From Cryobacterium sp. SO1 (GTDB taxonomy: Bacteria > Actinomycetota > Actinomycetes > Actinomycetales > Microbacteriaceae), in contig NZ_CP067394.1 of NCBI RefSeq assembly GCF_004210215.2, forward strand, positions 2,852,001-2,916,000: a stretch of 64,000 nucleotides of DNA. Direction: 5' to 3'. A program made the translations under genes and the position numbers. Of the stretch, positions 15,367-24,462 are shown piece by piece. How positions within the stretch are numbered: the first letter of the stretch is position 1; every line of letters begins with the position of its first letter. Below the pieces are notes generated by a model. The model did not search any database, was not told the DNA's origin, and was given only the letters and a program-made list of their open reading frames with translations.

Positions 15367-18018
15367 CTAGCGCTCTCCCGCCCGCAGGATGAGGGTTTCC
15401 AGGCCGAACGGACCCAGTTCGACAGTGAGCCGGTTGCCGTGGGCGATCGGCAATGTCGCCAGGACTGTCTCGTCGATCCGAGCTCGCTCGACGGTGCCCA
15501 CGCGGGTCGGCAGGTGCACCGAGGCCGTCACGGCCTGTGGGGTGGGGTTGCTGATGCGCAACACGCTGCCGCCGCCACCGGTCGTCTGATCCACCGGCTT
15601 CCAGGTCGATACCAGCGCGCCGATCACCTGGGGCGCGTCGCCCGGCTCCGACTGAGCGCTCGGCGCGGGGTGACCCGGGCGAAGCGGGAACGCCTGCAGC
15701 GGCACCCGGCGAAGAGCGGCCGCCGCGGGGAGATGGAGCGAGCCGGCCTCTGCACGGGTGCCGAAAATGATCGACAGATGCGCCGTCAAGACGCCGTGGC
15801 ATTGAGCCTCCGGGACAGGCAGCATGGGGCCCGCGCCCGTAGTGCGCGTCCTGAGATCGAACCGGGACATCCAGCCGACAGCCCGAAGCACAGTGACGGC
15901 GAGCACGCTGGCCCCGCCCGCCGTGTAGGCCTGAATTTCCGGCAGGCCGCGGGTCAGCAGAGCGACCGCGTTCGCCCCCGTGCCGACGCTTGCCCAAGAA
16001 TGCACGGGGGCGACCCCGCTCGCCGCCTCCAGCGCCGGTCCCGTTGGCAACTCACCGAGCTCCGGCCCGATCGGACGGGTGAGTGCAGACCAGTGTTGGT
16101 CCGCCGTCCACTGCGTGGCGGTGCTGTCGACCGGAACTTCGAATCGAAGACGGTGGTCATCGGCCTTGTTGTCGATGCTCACCGCCCAGTCGAGTTGGTC
16201 GCGATCTCTCCAGTGCTCGATCGAGATGGTGAGGGGCACCGAAACGCACTCGGCGCTGCGGGAGTCGCGGTCGGCGGTCAGGGCGGCCGGCAGCAGCAAG
16301 GACGCCGTGATTTCGAGGCGGGTGCGCACCGGGGTTTCTGTCACTCGCACACCGGTAACTCTCGGCTCGACCGCGCTGTCGTTCGCCGGGGGGTCATAGT
16401 TGTAGCTGTCCCCGCGGTCGCCGGTGGAGACCAGCCGTCCGATGTGGTCGTGCACGACTCCGGTGTCGCGGTCTTGTACGCGCACGGATGCGTCGGGGTT
16501 GACGGTGATCGAGAACCGTCCGGACACGATCGGCTGGCCGGTTTCCACCTCCTGAGCCCGTGCGACCACCGCACCTCCCAGGCGGGCCGTGTACGCCTTC
16601 CATCCGAATGCGGGCACGTCTGTGGCGGTGAAGGCGATCCGGTGGATGGCGCACTGGCGAGAATCGGGCAGCAGGTCCAGGTCCGCTTCGAAGACCGTTT
16701 CGAGCCGGGTCGATTCGATTTCGAAGGGGATCTCGTGCCCGTCCGGGGTGACGAGTGCGGTGACGCTGGAGCCGACGTCCGTGGCCACCTCGACCACCAC
16801 GGGGCCCGAGACCACAGCGCCAAGACCGGACAATACGACCAGGTCGACCTTTTCTGTCGGCGGCGTTCCATATCGGCGCGTGTCGAGCCCCTCCTCGAGG
16901 AGCATCCGCTGAACGAGGAGCTCGCCTGTTTCGACGGCGCGTTCGGCGCGCACGGTTGTTGTTCTGTGCACCTCGTCCACGCTGCACCCGCAGATGGAGT
17001 CGTGCGGGGAGTTCTTGATAACCAGGTCCCAGGCATGGTCGAGCAATCCCGACAGCGAACGGCTATCTGAAACGGGGATGGTGCTCGGTCCTGATCGCAA
17101 CTCCAGCCGGGCCAGCTGCGGCTCAACAAATCGTTCGAGCAGGGTTTGCACGTGCTCGTTGGCCAGCTTGACGTAGGTGCGGGCCGAGAGCGTGCCTGGC
17201 AACAGGAACGTGAGTCTGTTGCCCGGCCGGCGCAGTTCTCCGTCGATCACGGGGAGGGATGCGCCGCTCTCGCGTGCGGCCGCGAAGAAGTCCGCGAGGG
17301 TGGACTCGATCAGGTCGACCCTGGCTTCGGCGCTGTGTTGTTCCCGTGTCGACGGCGGTTGCGGCACCAGGTGGTCGCCGCCGTTCAGCAGCAACCACGG
17401 CCCGTCCGGCAGTCGCACCTTCTCGGCGTCAACGTAGGCTCGGAGCTGCACGCTGCTGGCGTCAGCGTCCCAGAGCACTTCGGTTTGGTGGTACGACTGG
17501 TTGACGGTGAAGACCTCACTGCCATCGGGTGCCCGCCACCGGAATCGGGCCAGTTCCGGCGGGGCTCCCCGCCACACCAGGGCCGTGTCCATGCCGAAGC
17601 CGACGAGCAGGCGGGGTAGATCGGCGGGATGGCCGAACGCGTCCGGAGAGTATCCCACCGTGGACAGCCGGCCGATCCGGTTTCCCCAGCGACGGGCGCG
17701 GAACAGATTGCGCACGAGATTTTCCGCAGAGACCAGCTGATTGTCCGCGAGAACATGCCACGGACCGACGGTGAGCCGACCGTCAGCGATCAGACCCGCG
17801 AGACGGGGCTCGAGGTCGGGCCGGATTTCGAGGACATCCGCGAGCACAACGGTCTGCCCGTCCAGGTGAAAGGTTGCATAGGTGTCATCGTCCAACGAAT
17901 CGCAGACCCGTTCAACGAGGTCGACCAGTCGCCCGCGGTAGCCGTCGAACCCGCGGTACCACTCCCGGTCCCAGTGCACGTGGGAGATGACGTGACAGGT
18001 GTCCAGATGCTCAATCAA
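15367..18018 (-). CDS. Glycoside hydrolase family 38 alpha-mannosidase
   Basis: An 883-residue retaining alpha-mannosidase, cytosolic by sequence. The zinc-binding start motif HVISHVHWDREWY lies at residues 8-20 and the nucleophile region YSPDAFGHPADLP near 125. The middle three-helix region contains KNSPHDSICGCSVDEVH, and the C-terminal half is the usual all-beta domain. The start is a TTG at 18018: GGAGG lies nine bases upstream, and the nanE stop codon overlaps it, giving coupled translation. It is the last gene of an eight-gene operon and would release mannose-type residues from an imported glycan or glycoside. The fine linkage specificity is unknown. Confidence 0.92.
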   Translation of the reverse strand: MIEHLDTCHVISHVHWDREWYRGFDGYRGRLVDLVERVCDSLDDDTYATFHLDGQTVVLADVLEIRPDLEPRLAGLIADGRLTVGPWHVLADNQLVSAENLVRNLFRARRWGNRIGRLSTVGYSPDAFGHPADLPRLLVGFGMDTALVWRGAPPELARFRWRAPDGSEVFTVNQSYHQTEVLWDADASSVQLRAYVDAEKVRLPDGPWLLLNGGDHLVPQPPSTREQHSAEARVDLIESTLADFFAAARESGASLPVIDGELRRPGNRLTFLLPGTLSARTYVKLANEHVQTLLERFVEPQLARLELRSGPSTIPVSDSRSLSGLLDHAWDLVIKNSPHDSICGCSVDEVHRTTTVRAERAVETGELLVQRMLLEEGLDTRRYGTPPTEKVDLVVLSGLGAVVSGPVVVEVATDVGSSVTALVTPDGHEIPFEIESTRLETVFEADLDLLPDSRQCAIHRIAFTATDVPAFGWKAYTARLGGAVVARAQEVETGQPIVSGRFSITVNPDASVRVQDRDTGVVHDHIGRLVSTGDRGDSYNYDPPANDSAVEPRVTGVRVTETPVRTRLEITASLLLPAALTADRDSRSAECVSVPLTISIEHWRDRDQLDWAVSIDNKADDHRLRFEVPVDSTATQWTADQHWSALTRPIGPELGELPTGPALEAASGVAPVHSWASVGTGANAVALLTRGLPEIQAYTAGGASVLAVTVLRAVGWMSRFDLRTRTTGAGPMLPVPEAQCHGVLTAHLSIIFGTRAEAGSLHLPAAAALRRVPLQAFPLRPGHPAPSAQSEPGDAPQVIGALVSTWKPVDQTTGGGGSVLRISNPTPQAVTASVHLPTRVGTVERARIDETVLATLPIAHGNRLTVELGPFGLETLILRAGER

Positions 18019-18754
18019 CGGCGTGACCTCCGGTAGAACGCAGACTCGAGGTCTGCTGAACGAAGCCCGCCGTGATGACCTGCGGGCGGGTGATGGCGGA
18101 TCCAACGACGACGGCTGCAGCCCCGTGTTGCAAAGCTGCGAGCGCCTCGGCGGGAGTGCTGATGCGCCCTTCGGCAAGGATCGGGATGTCAAGCACCGCA
18201 GCCAGTTCAGCCACCAGCTCAAGATCCGGCGCGGGCCCGGGGCGGCTGTGCGGCGTGTAACCGGAGAGCGTCGTCGAGACCAGGTCGGCACCAGCGGCGA
18301 CGGCGGCAATCCCCTCACTGACAGTGGACACGTCGGCGAGGACGACGACGTTCGGCGAGGCATCCTTGAGCCGCCTGATGGTCTCGGCCAGGCTGAGGCC
18401 GTCGGGTCTGTCGCGGGCGGTGCCGTCGAGGGCCACGATGTCGGCGCCGGCTTCACGCACCTCTCTGGCGGAGGCAAGCGTTGGAGTGATGTACACGCCC
18501 TCGTCGCCGACCTTCCAGAGCCCGATGATCGGCAGCGCAGTCACTGCCCGCACCGCGCGGATGTCGGAGGGTCCCTCGATCCGCAGGCCCCGCGCTCCGC
18601 CCGAAACCGCGCTCAAGGCCATCGCGACCATGTGATCCGAGCCGAAGAGGGCTTCCCCGGGGCGTGCCTGGCAGGACACGATGAGCTGGCCCCGCAGACT
18701 CTCGATCAGTGCGGACGGCGTGGTCAGCGGGGGCGCAGTGCGGTATTCAGTCAT
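18011..18754 (-). CDS. nanE: N-acetylmannosamine-6-phosphate 2-epimerase
   Basis: A 247-residue TIM-barrel enzyme that interconverts ManNAc-6-phosphate and GlcNAc-6-phosphate. Family blocks are clear: LRGQLIVSCQARPGEALFG, SGGARGLRIEGPSDIRAVR, ALPIIGLWK, DIVALDGTARDRP and GADLVSTTLSGYT. It overlaps the FAD oxidoreductase stop by eight bases and the mannosidase start by eight. No sialic-acid lyase, ManNAc kinase, nagA or nagB is in the window, so the rest of the amino-sugar route must lie elsewhere or be bypassed. Its presence suggests the operon yields ManNAc, and the dre-like operators upstream fit GlcNAc-type control. Confidence 0.93.
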   Translation of the reverse strand: MTEYRTAPPLTTPSALIESLRGQLIVSCQARPGEALFGSDHMVAMALSAVSGGARGLRIEGPSDIRAVRAVTALPIIGLWKVGDEGVYITPTLASAREVREAGADIVALDGTARDRPDGLSLAETIRRLKDASPNVVVLADVSTVSEGIAAVAAGADLVSTTLSGYTPHSRPGPAPDLELVAELAAVLDIPILAEGRISTPAEALAALQHGAAAVVVGSAITRPQVITAGFVQQTSSLRSTGGHAVD

Positions 18755-20357
18755 TCGGATTCTCCGTTGGGTTTGGTGCAGGTTCGCAGTCAGGCTGAGG
18801 ATGCTGCTGCCAGCTCACGGGTGCTCCGCGCTCGTGCAGGGCGGATTGCACGCTCGCCAGAGCAGCATCATCGTGGATCAGACGTCGAGGGGTTGTGTGC
18901 AGGGCCAGGCAGCGAGCTGCGATGGTGCCGGCAGCCTCGCCGATAGCCCACTCGGCGGGATGCACCCGGTACGCTGCGGCGGCCACCTGCGTCGCTGCCA
19001 GGTTTTTCGCCCCCATCAACAGGTTCGCTGGGCCGATGCCGAGGGCAGGAACGAGCGCCCTGGCAGGAATGTGGAACGGGGCGGTGTCGCCATACACGGA
19101 GGTTGGATGGCCCACTCGAGGATGAAGATCCATCTGGTACCAGGCGATACCAACAGAATCGGTGATCTCAGGCGCAGCGATGCCGGGTAGGGACGCGGCG
19201 ATATCGTTGCCTGTTATCGGACGCGGATTGGCCAGGCGCCTGGACTCCCGCACGTAGGCTGCTTCGGCCAGACCGTCTGGTGTGCCGGTGAGCTCGGGGG
19301 CAAGGCGGAGTTCTGGGTATCCCCGCCCTGTTCCGTGTGGGCCGGGACCGTCTGGAGAATCCCGGGGAGCTTCGGTGCGGAGCCAGTGGACGAAGGCCAG
19401 GGTGAGCGCTCGGGCGCCCTGTCGTGTCTGTTCAGGGTTGTGCACAAGGCCACTGTCGCGGTAGTCGTTTCCCGCCCAGTTGATGACGGCGGCTTCGAGC
19501 ACACCGGCGTCCCCGGCCGTGCGAATACGTCGGTAACTCCAGAACGAGGGCAGACCGGTCGGCCCCGCAGTGAAAAACCCGCGTCTGGCCACGGCCCCGT
19601 CCGTGCCGACCAGGTCGAGCGTGAAGGGCTGCGAGTCACGAAAAGCAACATAGCCGGGAGGGCGCTCAACGACGGGCTGCGGCTCGGCCTCACGCACCAA
19701 GACAGCCGCCCAGGTGCAGGATTGCTCTGCCAAGGCATCGGCCGCGCCGGGTACAGCATCCCGTTCGGCAAATGCGCAACTGCCTTCAGACCCGATCGTC
19801 CACGCGGTGTCGGTGAGCGGAAGAAGATCACCGAGCTCGGTGGCATCGATGAAGACGGATGCCCGCACAATCAGGTCGGGCCTCCCCCGCACCACAAGAC
19901 GCACAGCTTCGATGGTGGGGTCGGCGCGGGTCTCCGCGGAACCGACCGCGACCGTTGCCGCCACCGGCCGGGCGTTTCTGACGATCCGTAGCCGACCAGA
20001 CTCCGTGTGCGCTCGGAGCAGGTCCTCCAGAACCCGGAGGCCCACGAGGGGTTCGAAGCAGAGACGGCTGACCCAGCCGTCCCCCGGGTTGTCGACGCCC
20101 CCAGACTCCGCGCGCACGAGATCTCGGAAGCGGCGATAGCTTCGTGTTGCCCCCCAGGTCTCGATTCGCGGGTGCTCGTCCAGCGGTGCGGTCAATTGAG
20201 CAGTGATCTGCCCCCCGATCATGGACTCTTCGGCAGTCATGATCACTGACGACCCAGTATCCGCTGCGGCAAGAGCTGCCGCGATGCCGCCCAGGCCACC
20301 ACCGATCACTGCGATATCGGCCGCCAAGTCGAGGGTGTCGTGGGCAAGAAATGGCAT
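18747..20357 (-). CDS. FAD-dependent oxidoreductase (PF12831-like)
   Basis: A 536-residue flavoprotein. The N-terminal Rossmann motif is IAVIGGGLGGIAAALAAADTG (about 14-34), followed by a family segment MIGGQITAQLTAPLDEHP and the late FAD-contact region PANLLMGAKNLAATQVAAAAYRVHPAEWAIGEAAG. Proteins of this type recur in sugar-degradation operons in actinobacteria, where they may oxidise a sugar or remove an unusual substituent; no substrate is established. The start ATG shares one base with the DUF4127 stop and the 3' end overlaps nanE. No signal peptide is visible, so it acts in the cytosol. Confidence 0.82.
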   Translation of the reverse strand: MPFLAHDTLDLAADIAVIGGGLGGIAAALAAADTGSSVIMTAEESMIGGQITAQLTAPLDEHPRIETWGATRSYRRFRDLVRAESGGVDNPGDGWVSRLCFEPLVGLRVLEDLLRAHTESGRLRIVRNARPVAATVAVGSAETRADPTIEAVRLVVRGRPDLIVRASVFIDATELGDLLPLTDTAWTIGSEGSCAFAERDAVPGAADALAEQSCTWAAVLVREAEPQPVVERPPGYVAFRDSQPFTLDLVGTDGAVARRGFFTAGPTGLPSFWSYRRIRTAGDAGVLEAAVINWAGNDYRDSGLVHNPEQTRQGARALTLAFVHWLRTEAPRDSPDGPGPHGTGRGYPELRLAPELTGTPDGLAEAAYVRESRRLANPRPITGNDIAASLPGIAAPEITDSVGIAWYQMDLHPRVGHPTSVYGDTAPFHIPARALVPALGIGPANLLMGAKNLAATQVAAAAYRVHPAEWAIGEAAGTIAARCLALHTTPRRLIHDDAALASVQSALHERGAPVSWQQHPQPDCEPAPNPTENPND

Positions 20358-21853
20358 CAGCCCACCTCAAGGCGCAGGTCGATCTCAAAGGACCGCTGCC
20401 ACGGGAGCGAGAGACTGTCGGGGGTGATTCGAAGCTCTTCGAAGCCCGGTCTGGCCGCGAGAAGCATGCCGAGCCGGGTTTCTGCCGCTTTCAGTACGGG
20501 GTTGTCAGTGGTCGCCGGCGAGATGTGGTCGTGCTGAGTGTGGGACGAGCCGAGTTCGGCGCGCACCCGTGTCCTCTCGATGGTCATCCAGCCGTAGTCC
20601 TCCACGACCCGGCGAGCAACGGCCAGTCGCAGCTGGTTGTCATCGAAGGTCCCGGCCTGGCGACCAGCCCACGTAGCAACAAGTTGGGCCGCCACCGTGC
20701 CGACAGTGTTGCCCGCCGTGTTCCACGCGGCGAACCCGCACAGAGCGCGCCAAGCATCCGCCGCGTCGAGGGCGGCGACGAGGAGCGGGTCGGCACCATT
20801 GGGCCTGCCGACATCGGCGACGCCGACGATCTCGGTGCGGGCGAGAGCGTCGATGACGTCAGTGACGGTGGAATCCGCCTGTTCCGGGTCCAGATCATTG
20901 TTGGGGGCCACAGCCCAATCCGAGACCACTCCGCGAGTGAGCTCTGGCGGGTGGATGACCATGATGGCGTCGACGTCAGTTGTGCCTGCATCGGGGAAGA
21001 TGGCTTGTCCTCCCGCTGCCTCCACCTGACGCCGGATCGTCTCACGCACCGGAGACGACTCATAGGGCGCCACCCGGTCGAGGGCTTGCAGATTGGAACA
21101 GGCAATCCCGATTCGGGGAGCCCGAACGGCGTGCACCTCGAGTGAGGCCCGGGCGACGAGAACGGCGCCGATTTCGTCGGCTCCCGGTTGCACCGACACC
21201 CGCCGACCGAGTTCTCGTCGGTCGACCCAGTCGAGAAGCGCACGCTGATCGCACGCGGACAGGGACTCTTCGGCTGCATCGTCGATGCCGACAACCAGCC
21301 TGCTGATCGTGGTGTCAGCGGCGAGCTCGAGGGAATACAGCGCAAGGGCCTGCTGGCGTAGTCGTCGGGAGATCCAATCGATCCGCACCGCTTCGGGGAG
21401 AGCTGCCCGGGCCTCATCCACGCCGACGCCGGTGCTCAGGGCAGCTGACAACCGGTGCAGGGCTGGCCCGTGCGGGTTCCAGTAGTCAGGTTCTTCCATG
21501 GCGTCGGAGGAGTCCGGCGTTCGAGGCACCAGGACCGAACCGAAGACCGCGCACCCTGGCATCCTCAGCGCGTTCCAGCGGGCGGCCACCTCGTGGGAGG
21601 TCTCCGTGCCGATCCGGGACGGAATCAAGCCGCCGAAGCCGAGTCCCTCAAGGGAGACGACCGCGTGTGACGCGGTTCGACGCGCCTGGCTGAGCCACGT
21701 GCTGAGTAGGACGGTGTCACCGGGTTCGCGAATCCTCGGCAACAACTCGGCAGGCGGGACAAGGCAGGTTAGCCCCGAGATCCGTGCGATGCTCGCCGGC
21801 AAACTTGTGCAGACAGGGCGTTCATCAAGCGGAATGAGCGCAATGGCCGTCAT
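20357..21853 (-). CDS. DUF4127 family protein
   Basis: A 498-residue protein that opens with the DUF4127 hallmark IPLDERPVC, followed by LVPPAELLP and LSLEGLGFGGLIPSR-type blocks; later parts include EPDYWNPHGPALHRLS and a C-terminal AAWNTAGNTVGTVAAQL. The biochemical function of the family is not established, but it is frequently found with amino-sugar and glycan catabolism genes. Here it sits between the GntR regulator (55 bp upstream) and the FAD oxidoreductase (one-base overlap). Conserved Asp, Glu and Asn residues suggest an enzyme, possibly a hydrolase or deacetylase; this is inference. Confidence 0.8.
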   Translation of the reverse strand: MTAIALIPLDERPVCTSLPASIARISGLTCLVPPAELLPRIREPGDTVLLSTWLSQARRTASHAVVSLEGLGFGGLIPSRIGTETSHEVAARWNALRMPGCAVFGSVLVPRTPDSSDAMEEPDYWNPHGPALHRLSAALSTGVGVDEARAALPEAVRIDWISRRLRQQALALYSLELAADTTISRLVVGIDDAAEESLSACDQRALLDWVDRRELGRRVSVQPGADEIGAVLVARASLEVHAVRAPRIGIACSNLQALDRVAPYESSPVRETIRRQVEAAGGQAIFPDAGTTDVDAIMVIHPPELTRGVVSDWAVAPNNDLDPEQADSTVTDVIDALARTEIVGVADVGRPNGADPLLVAALDAADAWRALCGFAAWNTAGNTVGTVAAQLVATWAGRQAGTFDDNQLRLAVARRVVEDYGWMTIERTRVRAELGSSHTQHDHISPATTDNPVLKAAETRLGMLLAARPGFEELRITPDSLSLPWQRSFEIDLRLEVG

Positions 21854-21908
21854 CGAGCGCCGGCCCGACCAGCGGCGCCGGCGGACGCTATCGGTTCACG
21901 GGCGGGGA

Positions 21909-22622
21909 TCACCGGGGCCGCTCCCGTTTCACCGTGAGCCGATAGTCGTATCGGTCGGCGCGGTAGAGGCTCACGGCAAACTCAACCTCGCGACCGGCTT
22001 CATCAACAGCAACACGCGTCACCGACATGGCCGGCGACTGCGGGGGAACATCCAAGAGCGCGGCTTGACCGGAGTCCAGAACAGTGGCCTGAATCGTCTG
22101 TGTCGCCGTCTCCGGTGCCCGTCCTATGCGTTCGAGATATTCGTAGACCGACGGTTGGGTATCGAGCGAGAAGTCCTCGGGGATGATGTCACCGGGAATC
22201 CAGATGTTCTCCAGACACATCGGGGCGCCGTCCGCGGTGCGAACGCGTTCAAGATGCACCACGTCAGATCCCGGCGAGACACGAAGAATGCTGGCGATGC
22301 GCGCATCGGCTTCCACCCGATGCAAGGTCGCAGAAATTGATCCGGGCTCCATCCGACGAGAGCGGATGTCCTCACTGAACGACGTGAGCGTGAGCGACTT
22401 CGTGATCTTGGCCGCATCCGCAACGAAGGTACCGGCACCGTGCACCCGGTAGATGAGGCCGTCGTCGACGAGCCGGGTGAGGGCCTGTCGAACCGTTACT
22501 CGCGACACTCCATACGTGGTCATCAGGTCGCGCTCGCTGGGCAGCGGCGAATCGGCGGGCATCCCGGCGAGAATCAATCGTTCGAGCTCTGCACTCAGCA
22601 TCGCGTACTTGGGAACATTCAT
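21909..22622 (-). CDS. GntR family regulator, HutC/DasR-type with UTRA domain
   Basis: A 237-residue transcription factor: an N-terminal winged helix (residues 1-70, with SERDLMTTYGVSRVTVRQAL as helix-turn-helix) and a C-terminal UTRA effector domain (about 80-230). The recognition helix S-R-V-T-V-R-Q matches DasR/NagR-type proteins, which bind ACTGGTCTAGACCACT-like sites and respond to phosphorylated amino sugars. Two such sites lie upstream of the operon at 25804 and 25868. It starts at the ATG at 22622, overlapping the permease stop by four bases, so it is autoregulated within the operon. The start is supported by AAAGG just upstream. Confidence 0.9.
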   Translation of the reverse strand: MNVPKYAMLSAELERLILAGMPADSPLPSERDLMTTYGVSRVTVRQALTRLVDDGLIYRVHGAGTFVADAAKITKSLTLTSFSEDIRSRRMEPGSISATLHRVEADARIASILRVSPGSDVVHLERVRTADGAPMCLENIWIPGDIIPEDFSLDTQPSVYEYLERIGRAPETATQTIQATVLDSGQAALLDVPPQSPAMSVTRVAVDEAGREVEFAVSLYRADRYDYRLTVKRERPR

Positions 22623-23509
22623 CCTTTGAGGCCTCCTTCGCCGACTCCACGGAAAAACCATCTCTGCAGGGAAAAGAAGAGCACGAGCAGGGGAATCACG
22701 GCAATCATTGTGCCGGCCGCCACCACTCTCTGGTTGCTGGTGAAGGTGCCGGACAGGTATTGGATGCCGACTGTGAGGGTGAAGTTCGCGGAATCTTTGA
22801 GGATGACCAGGGGCCAGAGAAAATCGTCCCAAGCGAACACAAAAGCGAAGATCGCGACCACGACGAGGGATCCCTGCACGGAAGGCAGTGCCACGCGGAT
22901 GAACCGTTGCCAGTCCGAGGCGCCATCGATCATGGCGGCTTCTTCGATCTCTCGAGGCAGGGCCATGAAGGCTGTGCGCATGATGAGGATGGACAGCCCC
23001 GTGACGGCCGTGGGCAGAATAACCCCGAGCAGGCTGTCGACCAGGCCCAACGACCTGGAGGTGAGGAAGACGGAGACCATGATCACCTCGAAGGGGATAA
23101 TGATCGTTGCGAGGAAGACCAGATCCACGAGGGTACGGCCGCGAAAGCGCATCCGAGCGAGCACATAGCCGGCCAGGGAGGCCAGCACGCAGTTCAGAAT
23201 CGCGGAGGACGTCGCGACGACGAGGGAATTGCCGAGGTACCGGAAGACGGGAATCGTGTCGGCGACCATGCCGTAATTCGCGAGGGTCGGCGAAGCCGGG
23301 AAGGGATTCGCCGTGTAGATCGATTCGCCTGCTCCCTTCAGCGACGTGCCGAACTGCCAGATGAACGGGCCGACCAGAAGCACGAACACGAACATGAGTA
23401 GTGCGTAGCGGATCGTGTATTCCACGGTTTTGCGTTTGGTGGCGCCGCGGCGCCGGTGCGTGCGTGCGGGGGTGCGCGCCTGAATCGGGCGCGCCATAGT
23501 GGTGCTCAA
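22619..23509 (-). CDS. Sugar ABC transporter permease, MalG type
   Basis: A 296-residue inner-membrane protein with six predicted helices. Its EAA loop reads EIEEAAMIDGASDWQRFIRVALP near 205, the site where a shared MsiK-like ATPase would dock. No ATPase gene is in the operon, which is normal for actinobacterial CUT1 sugar importers. The start is a TTG at 23509 in a TTGA overlap with the upstream permease stop; an ATG twelve bases later is an alternative. Together with the MalF-type permease and the binding lipoprotein it forms the uptake system for the glycan or amino-sugar substrate. Confidence 0.9.
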   Translation of the reverse strand: MSTTMARPIQARTPARTHRRRGATKRKTVEYTIRYALLMFVFVLLVGPFIWQFGTSLKGAGESIYTANPFPASPTLANYGMVADTIPVFRYLGNSLVVATSSAILNCVLASLAGYVLARMRFRGRTLVDLVFLATIIIPFEVIMVSVFLTSRSLGLVDSLLGVILPTAVTGLSILIMRTAFMALPREIEEAAMIDGASDWQRFIRVALPSVQGSLVVVAIFAFVFAWDDFLWPLVILKDSANFTLTVGIQYLSGTFTSNQRVVAAGTMIAVIPLLVLFFSLQRWFFRGVGEGGLKG

Positions 23510-24384
23510 CGCAATTGGTCCGTTCTCTGGGAGCGTAGGTACAGTATGGAGAAGCCGATGGTGAGGATGAAAAGCGCCAGGCTCATGGCGGAGGCATAGC
23601 CGATCTCGCCGCTGAGACCCAAACCAACTTCACGGATGGTGTACACCAGACTCCGAGCCTGACCGCCCGGCCCGGCGGTTCCGCTGCTGATCACGAAGAT
23701 CTCCGCGAAAACCTTCATAGCAGCAATGGACCCGAGCAGTCCGACGAGAAGCATGGTCGGGCGCACACCCGGCAACGTGATCGACCACAAGCGGCGGCCG
23801 GAGCCGGCACCGTCGACCTGGGCGGCCTCGTGCAGTTCTTTGGGCACGTTGCCCAGGGCCGCCAAGTAGATGACCATGTAGTAGCCGAGGCCCTTCCACA
23901 CGGTCACCAGCATGCAACTCAGCAACAACAGTGTCGTGTCGGTGAGGAAGGGAAGGGGCTTCTGGATGATGTGGAGGGCCTCCAGCAGACCGTTCACGGC
24001 TCCGTCCGAGGAGAGCAGCCAGGACCAGATGAGACCCACGACGACCATGGACGCCACGACCGGGGAGTAGAAGACCGACCGAAAAAACCCGATAAGTGGG
24101 ATGTTGCGCTCGACGAGCACCGCAAGCAACAGTGGCAGAACCATCAGTAGCGGGACGACGACGGCGACGTAGAGCAGCGTGTTCCGGGTTGAGATCCAGA
24201 ACTGCGGGCTGTTGGCCAGATCGAGGTAGTTTTGGATGCCGTTGAACGTGCCGCCGCCGAGGGTGGTCGAGTTGGTGAAGGAGAGCACGATCGTGTTCAG
24301 GAAGGGGCCGATTGTGAAGACCAGGGCGATGATGAGTGCCGGCGTCAGGAACAGCCACGGCAGCCATTTGTACTGTGCTTTCAT
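23506..24384 (-). CDS. Sugar ABC transporter permease, MalF type
   Basis: A 292-residue permease with six helices and the EAA loop ELHEAAQVDGAGSGRRLWSITLP near 190-210. Its ATG at 24384 follows the binding-protein gene by 78 bp, and that gap contains a stable hairpin (24418-24445) likely to lower permease synthesis relative to the binding protein. Its stop overlaps the MalG-type start. The pair defines a CUT1-class importer; the sugar is inferred to be a mannose- or ManNAc-containing oligosaccharide from the downstream enzymes. Confidence 0.9.
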   Translation of the reverse strand: MKAQYKWLPWLFLTPALIIALVFTIGPFLNTIVLSFTNSTTLGGGTFNGIQNYLDLANSPQFWISTRNTLLYVAVVVPLLMVLPLLLAVLVERNIPLIGFFRSVFYSPVVASMVVVGLIWSWLLSSDGAVNGLLEALHIIQKPLPFLTDTTLLLLSCMLVTVWKGLGYYMVIYLAALGNVPKELHEAAQVDGAGSGRRLWSITLPGVRPTMLLVGLLGSIAAMKVFAEIFVISSGTAGPGGQARSLVYTIREVGLGLSGEIGYASAMSLALFILTIGFSILYLRSQRTDQLR

Positions 24385-24417
24385 GAGCGCTGAACTTTCG
24401 TAGTTCGAGTGGATGGG

Positions 24418-24445
24418 CCGGGGGCTGCGGGTGGGCAGCCCCCGG
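24418..24445 (-). terminator. Intra-operon hairpin after the binding-protein gene
   Basis: An 11-bp perfect stem (CCGGGGGCTGC with GCAGCCCCCGG) with a six-base loop lies 18 bp after the binding-protein stop and 34 bp before the permease start. There is no T-run. It probably acts as a partial terminator or mRNA 3'-end stabiliser, the usual way binding proteins are made in excess over permeases. Confidence 0.75.
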
Positions 24446-24462
24446 GAGGAATGGTTCGGGTT

